Shown one piece after another: positions 25,568 to 35,127 of a DNA stretch of 56,382 nucleotides (the first letter of the stretch is position 1; each line of letters starts with the position of its first letter). Source of the stretch: Mediterraneibacter glycyrrhizinilyticus (GTDB lineage: Bacteria > Bacillota > Clostridia > Lachnospirales > Lachnospiraceae); NCBI RefSeq assembly GCF_016902345.1, contig NZ_JACJLR010000021.1, positions 1 to 56,382 of the forward strand, given 5' to 3'. A program made the translations under genes and the position numbers. The notes beneath the pieces are model-generated. The model did no database searches, had not been told where the DNA came from, and saw only the letters and a program-made list of their open reading frames with translations.

Positions 25568-26074
25568 ATGACTTATGCTGTAATTTATGCCAGCGCGACA
25601 GGGAATACAAAGCTGCTGGCAGAGGAGATCAGAAAAAGGATGGGAGAAGTGGAGTGCGTCTGTTTCGGGACTGTGGAAGAAGCCGGAACGGCAATCGAAG
25701 CGGATATTATCTTTGCGGGGTTCTGGACTGATAAAGGAAACTGCAGTGATGAGCTGGGGCGCTTTCTGGCGGGGCTGCACGACAGGAAAGTCTTCCTGTT
25801 CGGAACAGCCGGATTTGGGGGAGCGCAGAGTTACTTTGACCAGATACTGGAAAGAGTGAAAGGACATCTGGCAGCGGACAACGAAGTTGTCGGGACATAC
25901 ATGTGTCAGGGAAAGATGCCTCAGAGCGTGCGGAAGAGATATGAGGGAATGCTGGAGCAGAATCCCGGGGACGAGAGGATCAAAGGCATGATCGAGAATT
26001 TTGACCGGGCGGTACAGCATCCGGACGAGACGGATCTGAAAGCGCTGGGAGAAGCGGTCAGACAGGTTTTATAA
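25568..26074 (+). CDS. Flavodoxin family protein
   Basis: The 168-residue protein has the FMN phosphate loop SATGNTKLLA near residue 12, a second loop around GFWTDKGNCSD, and FLFGTAGFGG, as in atypical flavodoxins of gut clostridia. It would carry electrons with FMN. It resembles the flavodoxin-like BilS associated with bilirubin reduction, but no BilR-type reductase is next to it, so that role is not supported. The start ATG 25568 is preceded by AAAGGAC. It is a single gene between the NUDIX gene and a terminator. Confidence 0.8.
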   Translation: MTYAVIYASATGNTKLLAEEIRKRMGEVECVCFGTVEEAGTAIEADIIFAGFWTDKGNCSDELGRFLAGLHDRKVFLFGTAGFGGAQSYFDQILERVKGHLAADNEVVGTYMCQGKMPQSVRKRYEGMLEQNPGDERIKGMIENFDRAVQHPDETDLKALGEAVRQVL

Positions 26075-26086
26075 ACAGAGAAAAAT

Positions 26087-26133
26087 ATCCCGTAAAACCG
26101 ATAAATCTCATTCGGTTTTGCGGGATGTTTTTT
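26087..26133 (+). terminator. Flavodoxin gene terminator
   Basis: ATCCCGTAAAACCGA pairs with TCGGTTTTGCGGGAT (26087-26101/26112-26126), then GTTTTTT. Confidence 0.9.
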
Positions 26134-26207
26134 GATACAAGCTACGGAATCCTATAGCAATACATCCACTTTAAAGTGAAGCATATACTTGCGACAGTGC
26201 GTCCATC

Positions 26208-26906
26208 CTACGGCAGCAGGAACGCGTACATCACCACGAAGTGGCAGGCGCTTCCGCCCATGACGAAGAGATGGAAGATCTCGTGGCTGCCGAAGTTCTT
26301 GTGCTTGCTGTTAAAGATCGGGAGCTTCAGCGCGTAGATCACACCGCCCACGGTGTAGATGATGCCTCCTGCGAGGAGCCATCCGAACGCTGCCGGGGAC
26401 ATATTGTTCAGGATCTGGGTGAAGGCGAGTACACAGGTCCAGCCCATCCCGATATAGAGGACGGAAGAGACCCATTTCGGGCAGTATACCCAGAACGCTT
26501 TGATCAGGATCCCTGCGATCGCGATCGCCCACACGATCGTGAGGAGGATAATCCCGGTTTTTCCTTTTAAGACGATCAGGCATACCGGCGTATAACTGCC
26601 GGCGATCAGAACGGATATCATCATATGATCGATCTTTTTTAAAATTGTGTTTACCTTCGGCGAGATATCGAAAGTATGATACGAAGTGCTTGCCGCATAT
26701 AATAAGATCAGGCTTGCCGCATAGATCGTAAGCGAGATAATATAGATCCTGCTTGGTTCATACGCCGCTTTGATCAAAAGCGGGACGGCTGCAAAGATCG
26801 CCATGAGCATTCCGATAAAATGTGTGATTGCGCTGCCGGGTTCTTTGATGTGATGTTTTTTTTCTGTTCCGGTATTCGGTGTGAGGTTTTTTGTAACAGT
26901 TTTCAT
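26208..26906 (-). CDS. Hemolysin III / PAQR-like membrane protein (TrhA family)
   Basis: The 232-residue protein has seven hydrophobic segments and the family's conserved polar residues: STSYHTFD, KIDHMMI with the Asp-His, and C-terminal SHEIFHLFV...ACHF with the His ligands thought to bind zinc. Members affect membrane-lipid homeostasis in bacteria; the haemolysin name comes from one Bacillus protein. ATG 26906 is ten bases after GGAGGTG; the GTG at 26918 overlaps that site and is rejected. Its upstream region contains AT-rich palindromic sequence (TATATGCATATG near 26970). Confidence 0.88.
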   Translation of the reverse strand: MKTVTKNLTPNTGTEKKHHIKEPGSAITHFIGMLMAIFAAVPLLIKAAYEPSRIYIISLTIYAASLILLYAASTSYHTFDISPKVNTILKKIDHMMISVLIAGSYTPVCLIVLKGKTGIILLTIVWAIAIAGILIKAFWVYCPKWVSSVLYIGMGWTCVLAFTQILNNMSPAAFGWLLAGGIIYTVGGVIYALKLPIFNSKHKNFGSHEIFHLFVMGGSACHFVVMYAFLLP

Positions 26907-27024
26907 AATAAAATGCACCTCCCCAATGCATGATGAAACAATAAGTGGTTTTAAAAACTACATCTAGCATATGCATATACTACAACAACTATTCAAAAAA
27001 ATCAACCTGAAAATCACACAAAGA

Positions 27025-27046
27025 AAAACCGGGTTTCCCCGGTTTT
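27025..27046 (-). terminator. Carbamate kinase terminator
   Basis: AAAACCGGG/CCCGGTTTT with a 4-nt loop; a T-rich run follows on the minus strand. Confidence 0.75.
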
Positions 27047-27083
27047 CTGGTTAATACTTATATTATGAGAAAAAATATCATTA

Positions 27084-28013
27084 TCAGCGAATGACAGTGC
27101 CGGTCTTTCCTTTCAGCGCATCTTTCACTTTGTCGAATGATGTGATGTAAGCAGTCCTTCCATCCCGGTCTTCGATGAATTCCACAGCAGCGCGGAATTT
27201 CGGGAGCATATTGTAAATCCCGAAATGTCCTTCTTCCATGTAATTTTTGGCTTCTTCCACGGAAATCTCTCCCAGCGGCTGTTCGTCGGGCTGACCAAGA
27301 TTGATGCAGACCTTTTCTACATTTGTCAGGATGATGAGCATATCCGCATTGATGCCTTCAGCGAGCTTCCCTGCTGCAAGATCTTTCTCGATAACTGCGC
27401 TGGCTCCCTTGAGATGATTGTCCTGTTCAAGGACCGGGATCCCACCCCCGCCTGCGGCAACGACGATCTGATCTGCGTCAAGAAGTGCATTCACGGCATC
27501 CAGTTCTACGATCTTTACCGGATTCGGGGCAGAGACGACACGCCGGAAACCTTTGCCCGCTTCCTCGATGACATAGTTCCCTTTTCTGCGTTCTTCGTTT
27601 GCTTCCTCGGCATTCATATATCGTCCCAGGACTTTGGTGGGCGTATAGAAAGCATCGTCATAGGGATCCACTATCACCTGAGTCAGAACGGTGCTGACAG
27701 TGCGGTAGATACCCCGGTTCAGCAGCTCCTCACGGATTCCGTTCTGGAGGTCGTATCCGATATATCCCTGGCTCATGGCAGAGCAGACAGACATGGGGCA
27801 GGCGGTGTATTCCGGATGCACCTTTGCAAATTCGTTCATTGCGGTGTGGATCATTCCGACCTGGGGAGCGTTACTGTGAGTGATCGCAACCTGATATCCT
27901 TCCTCGATCAGATCGGCAATACATTTTGCCGTATGTTTTACAGCGACTTTCTGCTCCGGGAGAGTGGTGCCGAGAGCACGATGTCCCAGAGCGACAACAA
28001 CTCGTTTTTTCAT
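27084..28013 (-). CDS. arcC: Carbamate kinase
   Basis: The 309-residue enzyme makes ATP from carbamoyl phosphate, giving carbamate, in arginine, agmatine or purine fermentation. Family segments are clear: VVVALGHRALG, the SNAPQVGM loop, VVAAGGGGIPV and MLIILTNVEKV. In most relatives the first motif reads ALGGNA; here it is ALGHRA, a change near the nucleotide loop that deserves checking. The gene stands alone with its own terminator. No arginine deiminase, ornithine or putrescine carbamoyltransferase is in the window, so the source of carbamoyl phosphate is unclear. ATG 28013 lies behind GGAAATA. Confidence 0.9.
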   Translation of the reverse strand: MKKRVVVALGHRALGTTLPEQKVAVKHTAKCIADLIEEGYQVAITHSNAPQVGMIHTAMNEFAKVHPEYTACPMSVCSAMSQGYIGYDLQNGIREELLNRGIYRTVSTVLTQVIVDPYDDAFYTPTKVLGRYMNAEEANEERRKGNYVIEEAGKGFRRVVSAPNPVKIVELDAVNALLDADQIVVAAGGGGIPVLEQDNHLKGASAVIEKDLAAGKLAEGINADMLIILTNVEKVCINLGQPDEQPLGEISVEEAKNYMEEGHFGIYNMLPKFRAAVEFIEDRDGRTAYITSFDKVKDALKGKTGTVIR

Positions 28014-28131
28014 CGTATCTATTTCCTTTCTTTCAGAGTTCTCATTTCTTTTGGGATGCCGTTGGATCTTACGGATCCCGGTATCTTAAACATATAAAAA
28101 GTGTACTATCATTTGGCCTAAAAATCAACAA

Positions 28132-29712
28132 TCAACTGAGCACGTTGAGGAGAATATCCGCAGCAAAAAGCAATGTCAGGCATACACAGACAGTGATCTT
28201 CACAGATTTCCGCAGCTTCATGAAACGGTCGGTCAGACGGGGCGCGATATAGTACAGGAACGCGCATCCGAAAAGAGCTGCCGAGACGGAACCGCCGGCA
28301 TAGACTCTTCCGGCGATATTGAACGAGTATCCGCTGTAATCCCAAGGTTTGGAACCCGTGATGAGTTCGGCGATCAGGCTCATCGCGAATTCTAGGACGG
28401 TGTAGAACACGAAGTTCAGCAGGAACACGATTGCAGGTTTTTTGATGAGCCGCCTGCAGATCAGGAGGATCAGTGTGCCGAAGATACCATAAATGGGCAT
28501 CCAGGGGCTGACAGGGCAGAAAATCCCGCTGGCAGTCCCGTTGATGAGAATCTGTATCGCCATTTCAGCACCCCATCCAAGGATGGAGAACGTATGAAAA
28601 AGAAAAACACAGGAGAGAAAGGAGTAGTTCCTGTCTGCTTTGATCGGAGATCTTACCGCCTTAAATGGCGGCTGTACAGAAAAAAGGAAAACAGGGTACT
28701 GCTCCGGCGCAAAATAGGAGATCTGTGTATAAGGGCCGCGGGAATCATCATACAGCGCCTTGCTGATGAGAAGTTCATCCTCCGAAGGTACATGCTCCAG
28801 ATAGGAATCGTTCAGGCACTCATAGCGGGGAGAGCGTGAGAGTACATAATTCCTGCGAAGGTTCAGATAAAGTTCAGCCTCTGTACCGGTCATATACGGG
28901 TTGACAAAGGCAAAGTCAAGAAGACCGAAAGTGAGCAGGGACAGAAGTTTCCATCCTGCAAATGAAACATGCATCACGAAAAGCCGGTATTTGTTGTGGC
29001 GCATGAGCTGACGCGTGAGGAAAAAGGCGTCTTTGCGGCTGATCTGCGGATTTTCCGCAAGGATATAAGGGATCATGCTGTACTCGTAGTATTTGATAAC
29101 ACCGCCCACGATCGTCAGGTTCCAGAGAAACTGAAAAGCCGAACGGCAGAACATGATCCATGCCGGGCGCTGGATGCAGCGCAGTTTATAGAGAAAGAAG
29201 ATCTTTGAAATCGGGGTCTGCCGGTAACTGTGGTTTTCAAGAAAAAAGCGTTTCTCACCGATATTGAGAATATTGCGGACAAAAATCTGATATAAAAAGG
29301 AGATGACAACGCCGACGATCAGGAGCAGAGTCGAGAGATTCCAATTCTCAATGAAGAAATTATTGACAGCACGGAGAAGAGAGAAAAAAGCCGAACTGCT
29401 CGTGGAACCCAGCTCAATGATAAAATCTGCCACAGTCGAGAACGGTGAGTTGAAAAAGTCTGAGAGAAGTGAATCTTCAAACAGGCGGTCGGCAAGGCTG
29501 GAAATAATCTGTGAGTTGGTGATCTCAGCAGAGAAAGGGGCAGCCATGTTTCTCTCAATTGATGGAATCACTGCCTGTGTGCCAAGAAATGTGGCAGAGA
29601 TCGGATAGAGACCGGCCACCATGGCGGCAAGAAAGCAGACAGATACCATACGCCAGTAAGTCTGTTTCATGGCCCCGCGAACTTTTTTCTTAAGAGCTTT
29701 CCTTTTCCACAT
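28132..29712 (-). CDS. DUF975 family protein fused to a CmpB-like ABC-transporter domain
   Basis: The 526-residue membrane protein has a DUF975-like N-terminal part (about residues 1-300, with GAMKQTYWRMV, AFFLTRQLMRHNKYRLF and NPYMTGTEAELY). The C-terminal part (about 375-510), with SFLSCVFLFHTFSILGWGAE and SGYSFNIAGRV, resembles the putative ABC transporter permease family CmpB. Each half is normally a separate protein. Around nine or more hydrophobic segments are visible. Function unknown; a role in membrane transport or envelope stress is a guess. The gene is preceded by a terminator and appears to be its own unit. Confidence 0.72.
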   Translation of the reverse strand: MWKRKALKKKVRGAMKQTYWRMVSVCFLAAMVAGLYPISATFLGTQAVIPSIERNMAAPFSAEITNSQIISSLADRLFEDSLLSDFFNSPFSTVADFIIELGSTSSSAFFSLLRAVNNFFIENWNLSTLLLIVGVVISFLYQIFVRNILNIGEKRFFLENHSYRQTPISKIFFLYKLRCIQRPAWIMFCRSAFQFLWNLTIVGGVIKYYEYSMIPYILAENPQISRKDAFFLTRQLMRHNKYRLFVMHVSFAGWKLLSLLTFGLLDFAFVNPYMTGTEAELYLNLRRNYVLSRSPRYECLNDSYLEHVPSEDELLISKALYDDSRGPYTQISYFAPEQYPVFLFSVQPPFKAVRSPIKADRNYSFLSCVFLFHTFSILGWGAEMAIQILINGTASGIFCPVSPWMPIYGIFGTLILLICRRLIKKPAIVFLLNFVFYTVLEFAMSLIAELITGSKPWDYSGYSFNIAGRVYAGGSVSAALFGCAFLYYIAPRLTDRFMKLRKSVKITVCVCLTLLFAADILLNVLS

Positions 29713-29779
29713 GACGCTTTCCTCCGAAAAATCCGATAATGTTATATTATAGAATAGATAAAAAGGATTTGCAATGAAA

Positions 29780-29830
29780 AAGACCGCGGAGAACGGCTGC
29801 TCTGCAGGGCAGAGAGTTCTCCGTGGTCTT
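29780..29830 (-). terminator. Terminator of the MacB-type operon
   Basis: Fifteen-base arms 29780-29794/29816-29830 with one G-U and an inner CTCTGC pair; TTTTTC follows on the minus strand. Confidence 0.8.
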
Positions 29831-29871
29831 CACCACTTATGATCTGATTCCGGCCGGCTCCGTTCCGGAAT

Positions 29872-30249
29872 TTATTCGGACTGATATACACCCCACAGAT
29901 AGAGAAGCGGAAGGACCAGGCTTATGATATAGGTGACGGAAAATCCGGATGTCACGGTTGCGTAGATCAGGTCGGCAAGGATAGCGGCAATATAAATGAC
30001 GGCGGTGATAAATACGGATTTTTTTGACTTATATACCACACCGATGATTCCTGCTGCAAGTTCAAAGCATGCAAGCACAAGCCCCCAGACATAATAGACT
30101 GTCGAAGGCGGCGTCATCCCCAGCATCTCAAAGGATGCATCCATCATATCCCGCATCAGGATAGAAAAGAGGCTGCTGATGACTGCGAGCGCGCCAAAGA
30201 CGATGATGATAATGGATACAACGTGTAACAGTTTGCTTTTTTTCTTCAT
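29872..30249 (-). CDS. Small four-helix membrane protein
   Basis: The 125-residue protein begins MKKKSKLLHVVSIIIIVFG and has four hydrophobic segments with short loops. I do not recognise a named family; it looks like a DoxX-sized or DUF-type membrane protein. ATG 30249 is six bases after GGAGGA; the ORF extension to 30294 adds 15 residues without a ribosome site. It lies 58 bp after the MacB-like permease on the same strand and before the common terminator, so it may be an accessory of that exporter. Confidence 0.65.
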   Translation of the reverse strand: MKKKSKLLHVVSIIIIVFGALAVISSLFSILMRDMMDASFEMLGMTPPSTVYYVWGLVLACFELAAGIIGVVYKSKKSVFITAVIYIAAILADLIYATVTSGFSVTYIISLVLPLLYLWGVYQSE

Positions 30250-30307
30250 AGGAAAATCCTCCTCATAAATAAAATATAGTGAAACCATGCTCACTGAGCA
30301 CAGTATA

Positions 30308-31546
30308 TCACATCCGTCTCAATGCTTCAATCGGGCTTAACTGTGCTGCCTTCCGTGCGGGGTAGATTCCAAAGATGATTCCCACTCCGCAGGAGAACAA
30401 AGTTGCAATGATCACTGCCGGAAGGGAAAGCGATGCGTGGATTCCGCCCAGCTCCAGTGCGCTGATCAGGGCGGTCAGCCCGCCTCCGAGCAGGATCCCG
30501 ATGATTCCGCCCATTCCGGAGATGATGGCGGATTCACAGAGAAACTGTGCGATGATAGAACCAGTCTTTGCGCCCAGTGCTTTTCGGATTCCGATCTCCC
30601 GTGTCCGTTCCGTGACAGAGACCAGCATGATATTCATGACGCCGATGCCTCCGACGATCAGAGAGATTGCAGCGACCAGAGTGACAAATGCTGTGACACC
30701 GTCCATGATCGCACCCATCATATCAGAGATGTCGATGGGACGCTGCTGTATAAACGGAGTGTCCCCGAGATCCTGGTGCCGTGAGCTGAGGATCTGCACT
30801 GCGGCAGAGGCGACCCGGGTAGTATTTTCGCTGTCCGCAGCAGTCAGCGACACCGAATAAAATCCTTCGATCGGCTGTCCGAATGCCTCGGAAAGCGTGT
30901 ATGGAACTTCGATCGAAATCGTTTCAGGCATGCCCATTGCCTGGTAGGTCGCTTCCACCTCCAGCATGTCGGCGGAAGTTTCCCTGATCCCCAGGATCGT
31001 CATCTCCTGGATTCCGCTGTCTATGGCGAGCTCAAAACTCATTCCTACCACATTGGTATTTCCGAAAAGATACCGGGCGGTGAGTTCGTCGATCACGCAG
31101 ACCGGCCGGCCGCTTTCCATATCGTTCTCGGTAAAATAGCTTCCTTTCGCGAGAGGGGAAGAATACTGCGCATTTTCATAATCCGGCGTTGTCATTGTGA
31201 CATAAGCGTCGAAGGTCCCTTTACGCGTCGTGCATTTTCCTGTCATTGTCTGGGAGGTAGTGATATTTTCCACGGAACTTCCCAGAGTGTCCCTGAGAAA
31301 AGAGATATCCTCTCCGGTGATAACATCCGTGCGGGTCACTTCTTCAGTGTTTACCTGTACGGTCACAGTGTTGGTCTGCATGTTGGTTGCGTCCACCACG
31401 TCATTCCTCAACCCGTTTCCGATGGAAACGATGGTCACTACAGAGGTGATGCCGATGATGATGCCCAGCATGGTGAGAAATGAACGTCCTTTGTTGGCAC
31501 GGATATTGTCCAGTGCCATTTTTACATATTCAAGAAACTGTCCCAT
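30308..31546 (-). CDS. MacB-like ABC transporter permease (FtsX fold)
   Basis: The 412-residue permease has one N-terminal membrane segment (about residues 20-42), a large extracytoplasmic MacB-type domain (about 45-280) and three C-terminal FtsX segments with the usual [18 protein letters not shown] cytoplasmic loop. It moves substrates from the outer membrane face by mechanotransmission with the HlyD-type adaptor and the LolD-like ATPase encoded upstream. ATG 31546 lies 17 bp after the adaptor gene. In Gram-positive bacteria such systems export peptides or antimicrobials; the substrate is not evident. Confidence 0.92.
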   Translation of the reverse strand: MGQFLEYVKMALDNIRANKGRSFLTMLGIIIGITSVVTIVSIGNGLRNDVVDATNMQTNTVTVQVNTEEVTRTDVITGEDISFLRDTLGSSVENITTSQTMTGKCTTRKGTFDAYVTMTTPDYENAQYSSPLAKGSYFTENDMESGRPVCVIDELTARYLFGNTNVVGMSFELAIDSGIQEMTILGIRETSADMLEVEATYQAMGMPETISIEVPYTLSEAFGQPIEGFYSVSLTAADSENTTRVASAAVQILSSRHQDLGDTPFIQQRPIDISDMMGAIMDGVTAFVTLVAAISLIVGGIGVMNIMLVSVTERTREIGIRKALGAKTGSIIAQFLCESAIISGMGGIIGILLGGGLTALISALELGGIHASLSLPAVIIATLFSCGVGIIFGIYPARKAAQLSPIEALRRM

Positions 31547-31563
31547 ATGTATTAAACCCCTCT

Positions 31564-33315
31564 TTAATTGTCTGACTGATCGGATGCCGCTTCCTGAGGG
31601 ATTGCGCGCATGCCTTCCTGTATATCAACACTCAGGTCACTGACAACCTGCTCGCCTTCTTTCAGACCGCTGATGATCTCTGTGTCTGTAGCGGAGGAGG
31701 TTCCAAGTTCCACCGGACGCTCCTTTACAACGCCGTTTTCTATGACATAGACAAAATCGCCGTCTGTGGAAGCGTTGATCACTTCTGTAGGAACGAGAAG
31801 GACATCTTTGGATTCGGCAACAGTCATGCGGACTTTTGCAGTGGCTCCGATACAGATATTTTCGTCCGGATCATTGATATGGATCTGCGCTCCGATGACC
31901 GGTGTGCCGCTTTCGTTCTGTACCGCGATATTATCTACTGAGGTCAGTGTACCCTGATATGTATTATCGCCCACTGTAATGGTGACGGCGGTGCCGGTCT
32001 TCATCTTTGAATAATCGTCCGGCGAGATCTCGATTCTTACCCTTACATCTTCCATACTTGCGATGGAGAACAGCGCTGCGCCCTGAGCCGCGCTGTTGGT
32101 CTGAAGAGAATCAACGGAAGCGATGACTCCGTCCATGTCAGCTTTCATTCCTTCGCGTCCCTTTTCCAGGAGTTCCTCTGGGGTGAGTGCGGTAAGTTCT
32201 GCAAGGTTATCGCTGATGTCCAGACTCTCGGACTCGGCTGCAGTCATGCTTGTGTCTGCGGTGGGTGTATTCGCTGCCTGGTACGCTGCCTGCCATTCAG
32301 CATATTTGGCGTCGTACTGTGCCTTTAATTCAGTGTAGCCGGCGTCGTCCACATCCGGTGTGGAGGCGCTCAGTGTCTGCAGTTCGTTGTTGGCTGCATC
32401 GATAGCTGCCTGAGCTTCGTTGCGCGCGGTGACGGCTGCGTCGTATGCGTCAAAGACCGGCTGGAGATCTGCGATGGTCTTTTTCTGTTCTTCTGTTCGC
32501 TCAGCTTCCGGCACGTTCAGTGCTGCGTCAAGATCGGCGCGTCTTCCCGCGTAGCCGGAATCAGTGGAGTCGATGACAGACTGGTTGGCGTTGACCACCT
32601 CCTGGTTCTGAGCAATGGTATTCTGAAGCTCTTCTGTTTTTGCCTGTACAGAAGCAGCCTGCGCTCCGGCAGCCTCCAGGTTTGCCTGATACTGTGCGTA
32701 CGCTGCGTCCACCTGCGCTGCCAGCGCATTGACTTCATCTGCCAGTGCGTTCGCCTGGTCCGCTGCCTGGGCGGAAGCGGCGTTGGCGGCTTCCACTGCT
32801 TTTGCGTTCTGAGCTCTCGTCGCCTCGGAAGCTTTCAGGCTGGACTGGAGGGTCAGCTGAGCCTGCTGGTTATCCCGCTCCAGATTTGTGGTGTCAAAGG
32901 TGATCAGAAGATCTCCGGATTTAACAGTCTGCCCTACCACGGCTTTGCATTCTTTGATGGGCGCTGTGACAGGAGAGTAGTATGTCTTTGTGTTTTCGCT
33001 CTCAATGGTCCCGCTGGAATTGTAGACTTCCTGGACTGTTCCCCGGGTGACCTCGGTCACTTCAAGGACAGTGCCGGTATCTGCATTACCTCCCCCGCCG
33101 GTAAGTGCAGAAAGACCAAAGCCTCCGGCAACGACCACGCCAAGAATCGGTACGATGACCCATGCCGGCAGTTTTTTCTTTGGTTTGTGTCCGGCGCCGT
33201 CCTCTTCGTCCGGCAGTTCGTCCAGAAGATCGATCTCTTCCGTAACTTCTTTATCGGTACTGTTTAAGATGTCCTGTTCTTCCTGAAGTTTCTTTTTTTC
33301 TTTTTTGGAAAACAT
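31564..33315 (-). CDS. HlyD/MacA-type efflux adaptor
   Basis: The 583-residue adaptor has an acidic cytoplasmic N-terminus (about 50 residues, [18 protein letters not shown]) and one membrane segment (about 53-72). A lipoyl/barrel-sandwich half, a very Ala/Gln-rich coiled-coil hairpin (about 150-330), the second lipoyl half ([14 protein letters not shown]) and beta-barrel and membrane-proximal domains follow. It would connect the permease to the cell wall space. The acidic N-terminus is longer than in most homologues. Translationally close to both neighbours (29 and 17 bp). ATG 33315 has a weak GAGAGG site. Confidence 0.88.
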   Translation of the reverse strand: MFSKKEKKKLQEEQDILNSTDKEVTEEIDLLDELPDEEDGAGHKPKKKLPAWVIVPILGVVVAGGFGLSALTGGGGNADTGTVLEVTEVTRGTVQEVYNSSGTIESENTKTYYSPVTAPIKECKAVVGQTVKSGDLLITFDTTNLERDNQQAQLTLQSSLKASEATRAQNAKAVEAANAASAQAADQANALADEVNALAAQVDAAYAQYQANLEAAGAQAASVQAKTEELQNTIAQNQEVVNANQSVIDSTDSGYAGRRADLDAALNVPEAERTEEQKKTIADLQPVFDAYDAAVTARNEAQAAIDAANNELQTLSASTPDVDDAGYTELKAQYDAKYAEWQAAYQAANTPTADTSMTAAESESLDISDNLAELTALTPEELLEKGREGMKADMDGVIASVDSLQTNSAAQGAALFSIASMEDVRVRIEISPDDYSKMKTGTAVTITVGDNTYQGTLTSVDNIAVQNESGTPVIGAQIHINDPDENICIGATAKVRMTVAESKDVLLVPTEVINASTDGDFVYVIENGVVKERPVELGTSSATDTEIISGLKEGEQVVSDLSVDIQEGMRAIPQEAASDQSDN

Positions 33316-33344
33316 GTTTTAAGCCTCTCTTTCCCCGTGATAGT

Positions 33345-34043
33345 TTATTCCTTATATGGATCCTGAATTTCATCTGATTCAACCCGTCCGTCCATGATCC
33401 GGATCACGCGGTTTACCTGACGGGCAATGTCGTCATCGTGGGTGATGACGATCACGGTACGTCCGCTCCGGTGCAGCTCTTTTAGAATATCCATGATCTC
33501 TACTGTGGACCTGCTGTCCAGGTTTCCGGTAGGCTCATCTGCCAGGATGATAGGGGGCTGGGCGGCGATAGCCCTTGCTACAGCGACCCTCTGCTGCTGA
33601 CCGCCGGAAAGTTCATTTGGATGGTGGTTCAGTCTGGCACCCAGTCCTACTTTTTTGAGCGCCTGGACTGCGATGCGGCGTCTCTTCTGCTTACCGATCT
33701 TCCGGTAGATGAGAGGCAGTTCTACATTGCCTACCGCATCCAGATTGGCGATCAGATTAAATCCCTGAAAGATAAAGCCGATCTTTTTATTTCGGATATC
33801 TGACAGCTGATTGTCTGAAAGTGTGGAGACATCCAGACCTTCCAGGTAATAATGGCCGGAAGTCGGAGTGTCCAGACAGCCAAGCATGTTCATTAACGTG
33901 GATTTTCCGGAGCCGGAATGTCCGACAATGGCGACAAACTCTCCCCGGCCGATCGTAAGGCTGACTCCGTCGAGAGCCCGGACCTCGTTTTCTCCGGGAT
34001 TATAGATCTTGTGGAGGTCGTCAACCCTGATAAGTGGTTCCAT
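33345..34043 (-). CDS. MacB/LolD-type ABC ATPase
   Basis: The 232-residue ATPase has Walker A GHSGSGKST, signature NELSGGQQQRVAVARA, Walker B ILADEPTGNLDS and the H-loop VITHD, with the LolD/MacB hallmark GFIFQGFNLI. It energises the adjacent permease and adaptor. ATG 34043 follows AAAAGGAGA. It is the first gene of the operon and lies behind the palindromic operator. Confidence 0.93.
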   Translation of the reverse strand: MEPLIRVDDLHKIYNPGENEVRALDGVSLTIGRGEFVAIVGHSGSGKSTLMNMLGCLDTPTSGHYYLEGLDVSTLSDNQLSDIRNKKIGFIFQGFNLIANLDAVGNVELPLIYRKIGKQKRRRIAVQALKKVGLGARLNHHPNELSGGQQQRVAVARAIAAQPPIILADEPTGNLDSRSTVEIMDILKELHRSGRTVIVITHDDDIARQVNRVIRIMDGRVESDEIQDPYKE

Positions 34044-34068
34044 GAGTAATCTCCTTTTAGATAGATGC

Positions 34069-34117
34069 TATTGTATTAGTTAAGTAATACAATAATGCCG
34101 GGAAAGAAAAAAGTCAA
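34069..34117 (-). promoter_or_regulatory. MacB operon promoter with 10-bp palindromic operator
   Basis: On the minus strand TTGACT (34117-34112), 17 bp, TATTGT (34094-34089). TATTGTATTA-GTTAAG-TAATACAATA (34069-34078/34085-34094) is a perfect palindrome covering the -10. The pattern resembles YtrA-type GntR operators; no such regulator gene is adjacent. Confidence 0.7.
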
Positions 34118-34151
34118 TACTTATTAAAGTAAAATAAAAGAAAAGAAAAAA

Positions 34152-34174
34152 CCATGCACATCAGGGATGCATGG
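34152..34174 (-). terminator. DUF3783 gene terminator
   Basis: CCATGCA/TGCATGG (34152-34158/34168-34174) with a long T-rich run after it on the minus strand. The stem overlaps the last codons of the DUF3783 gene. Confidence 0.65.
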
Positions 34175-34535
34175 CTTCGTGTTCGCGCCGGATCTCCTCG
34201 AAACAATCCGGTGCGGTCCATTTGCTGTTGGTCGGTGTCAGGATGGCCTTGTATGGAAAAGGACCTGCACCGCATTTTCGCAGAGCGGCGAGCGCCTGGT
34301 TCAGTCTGTTGTCGCTGAAGAAACAGAAGACGAACAGTGTTCCGGGGAGTTCGTCCCCCTCATAGTTTCCTTCAGCGGGAGGGATGTCCTTTACTCCTGC
34401 CAGTGCGCCAAGGGGCTGGTTATAGTCTTCGGGCCGGATTCGGCGAAGCCGCACATGGAGCGGGAACAGCGCCATCTCTACCTTCATCAGGTCCTCTTTT
34501 TCAGGTGGGTTAAAAAGTAATATGGTCTCTTTCAT
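34161..34535 (-). CDS. DUF3783 domain-containing protein
   Basis: The 124-residue protein has MKETILLFNPPE at the start and a C-terminal AILTPTNSKWT segment, both usual for DUF3783. There are no membrane segments or catalytic motifs, and it looks like a small alpha/beta regulatory or binding protein. Function unknown. ATG 34535 follows AAAGGAG. It sits between the MacB operon and a decayed gene, and its terminator separates it from the operon. Confidence 0.75.
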   Translation of the reverse strand: MKETILLFNPPEKEDLMKVEMALFPLHVRLRRIRPEDYNQPLGALAGVKDIPPAEGNYEGDELPGTLFVFCFFSDNRLNQALAALRKCGAGPFPYKAILTPTNSKWTAPDCFEEIRREHEAMHP

Positions 34536-34582
34536 GGTTTTTTGATCTCCTTTTTGGATTTTAGGTCAGATTTAGTAGAAGG

Positions 34583-35011
34583 TTATCTTAGGATCCTCCA
34601 GTGACCGTATCTTTTGCCGCCGACTCGCTCTATCAGACCGGCGTTGGTTAATTTATTCATTGCCCGTTTTACAGAACTGCGGGATACATTTAAAAATATA
34701 GCAAGTTCGTTGTAGGTAATGCGAGGATTGTTCGATATCTGCTCCAGTATTTTTTGATTTATAAGGGGCAGTTTATTATCCAAAGGTTCATTCAAAGGTT
34801 CAGTCTGAACCTTTGGTGTTTTGGAATTTTCTATCAAAGCGCTTTGCAGTGCTGCAAAATGTACACGTATCCCGTTTCCCCGCAACTCATAGCGGGGAAT
34901 ATCAGCACCAAGTGCCTTGCAAGAATCACAGATTTTCTGAATGCCGCGTCCCCATGTCTCAATATAACCTGCTCGATAAAAGACACTGAACAAAAACAAG
35001 GGTTTCTTCAA
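34583..35011 (-). pseudogene. 3' fragment of an AlbA_2/RecG-like ATP-binding regulator
   Basis: The 142-codon frame keeps only the C-terminal part of a Schlafen/AlbA_2-type (RecG-like) protein: FYRAGYIETWGRGIQKIC, RYELRGNGIRVHF, and a terminal winged helix (YNELAIFLNVSRSSVKRAM). Intact members are about 450-500 residues, so the N-terminal ATP-binding part is gone. The first codon would be a TTG inside the -10 of a good promoter (AGTATA at 35011-35016, AGTCAA at 35034-35039, minus strand), so the start is not credible. A degraded horizontally acquired gene is the simplest reading. Confidence 0.65.
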
Positions 35012-35127
35012 GTATATATTTTCATCACTGTAAAGTCAATGAATGTGATCCTGGCACAAAAACCAGGAGTCCGCATATACTGACAGCAAGGAAAGCCGCA
35101 GCACCGGGCGGGCAGGAGAGGGATACT

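Noticed and set aside
24830..26020. 396-codon minus-strand frame spanning two genes
   Set aside because: It crosses the NUDIX and flavodoxin genes, both with clear motifs, and has no recognisable domain.
25568..26074. Bilirubin reduction operon flavodoxin
   Set aside because: The flavodoxin resembles BilS, but no BilR-like reductase or BilQ-like regulator is nearby.
26960..26994. Palindromic operator before the hemolysin-III-like gene
   Set aside because: The AT-rich TATATGCATATG symmetry is short and there is no clear pair of promoter boxes around it.
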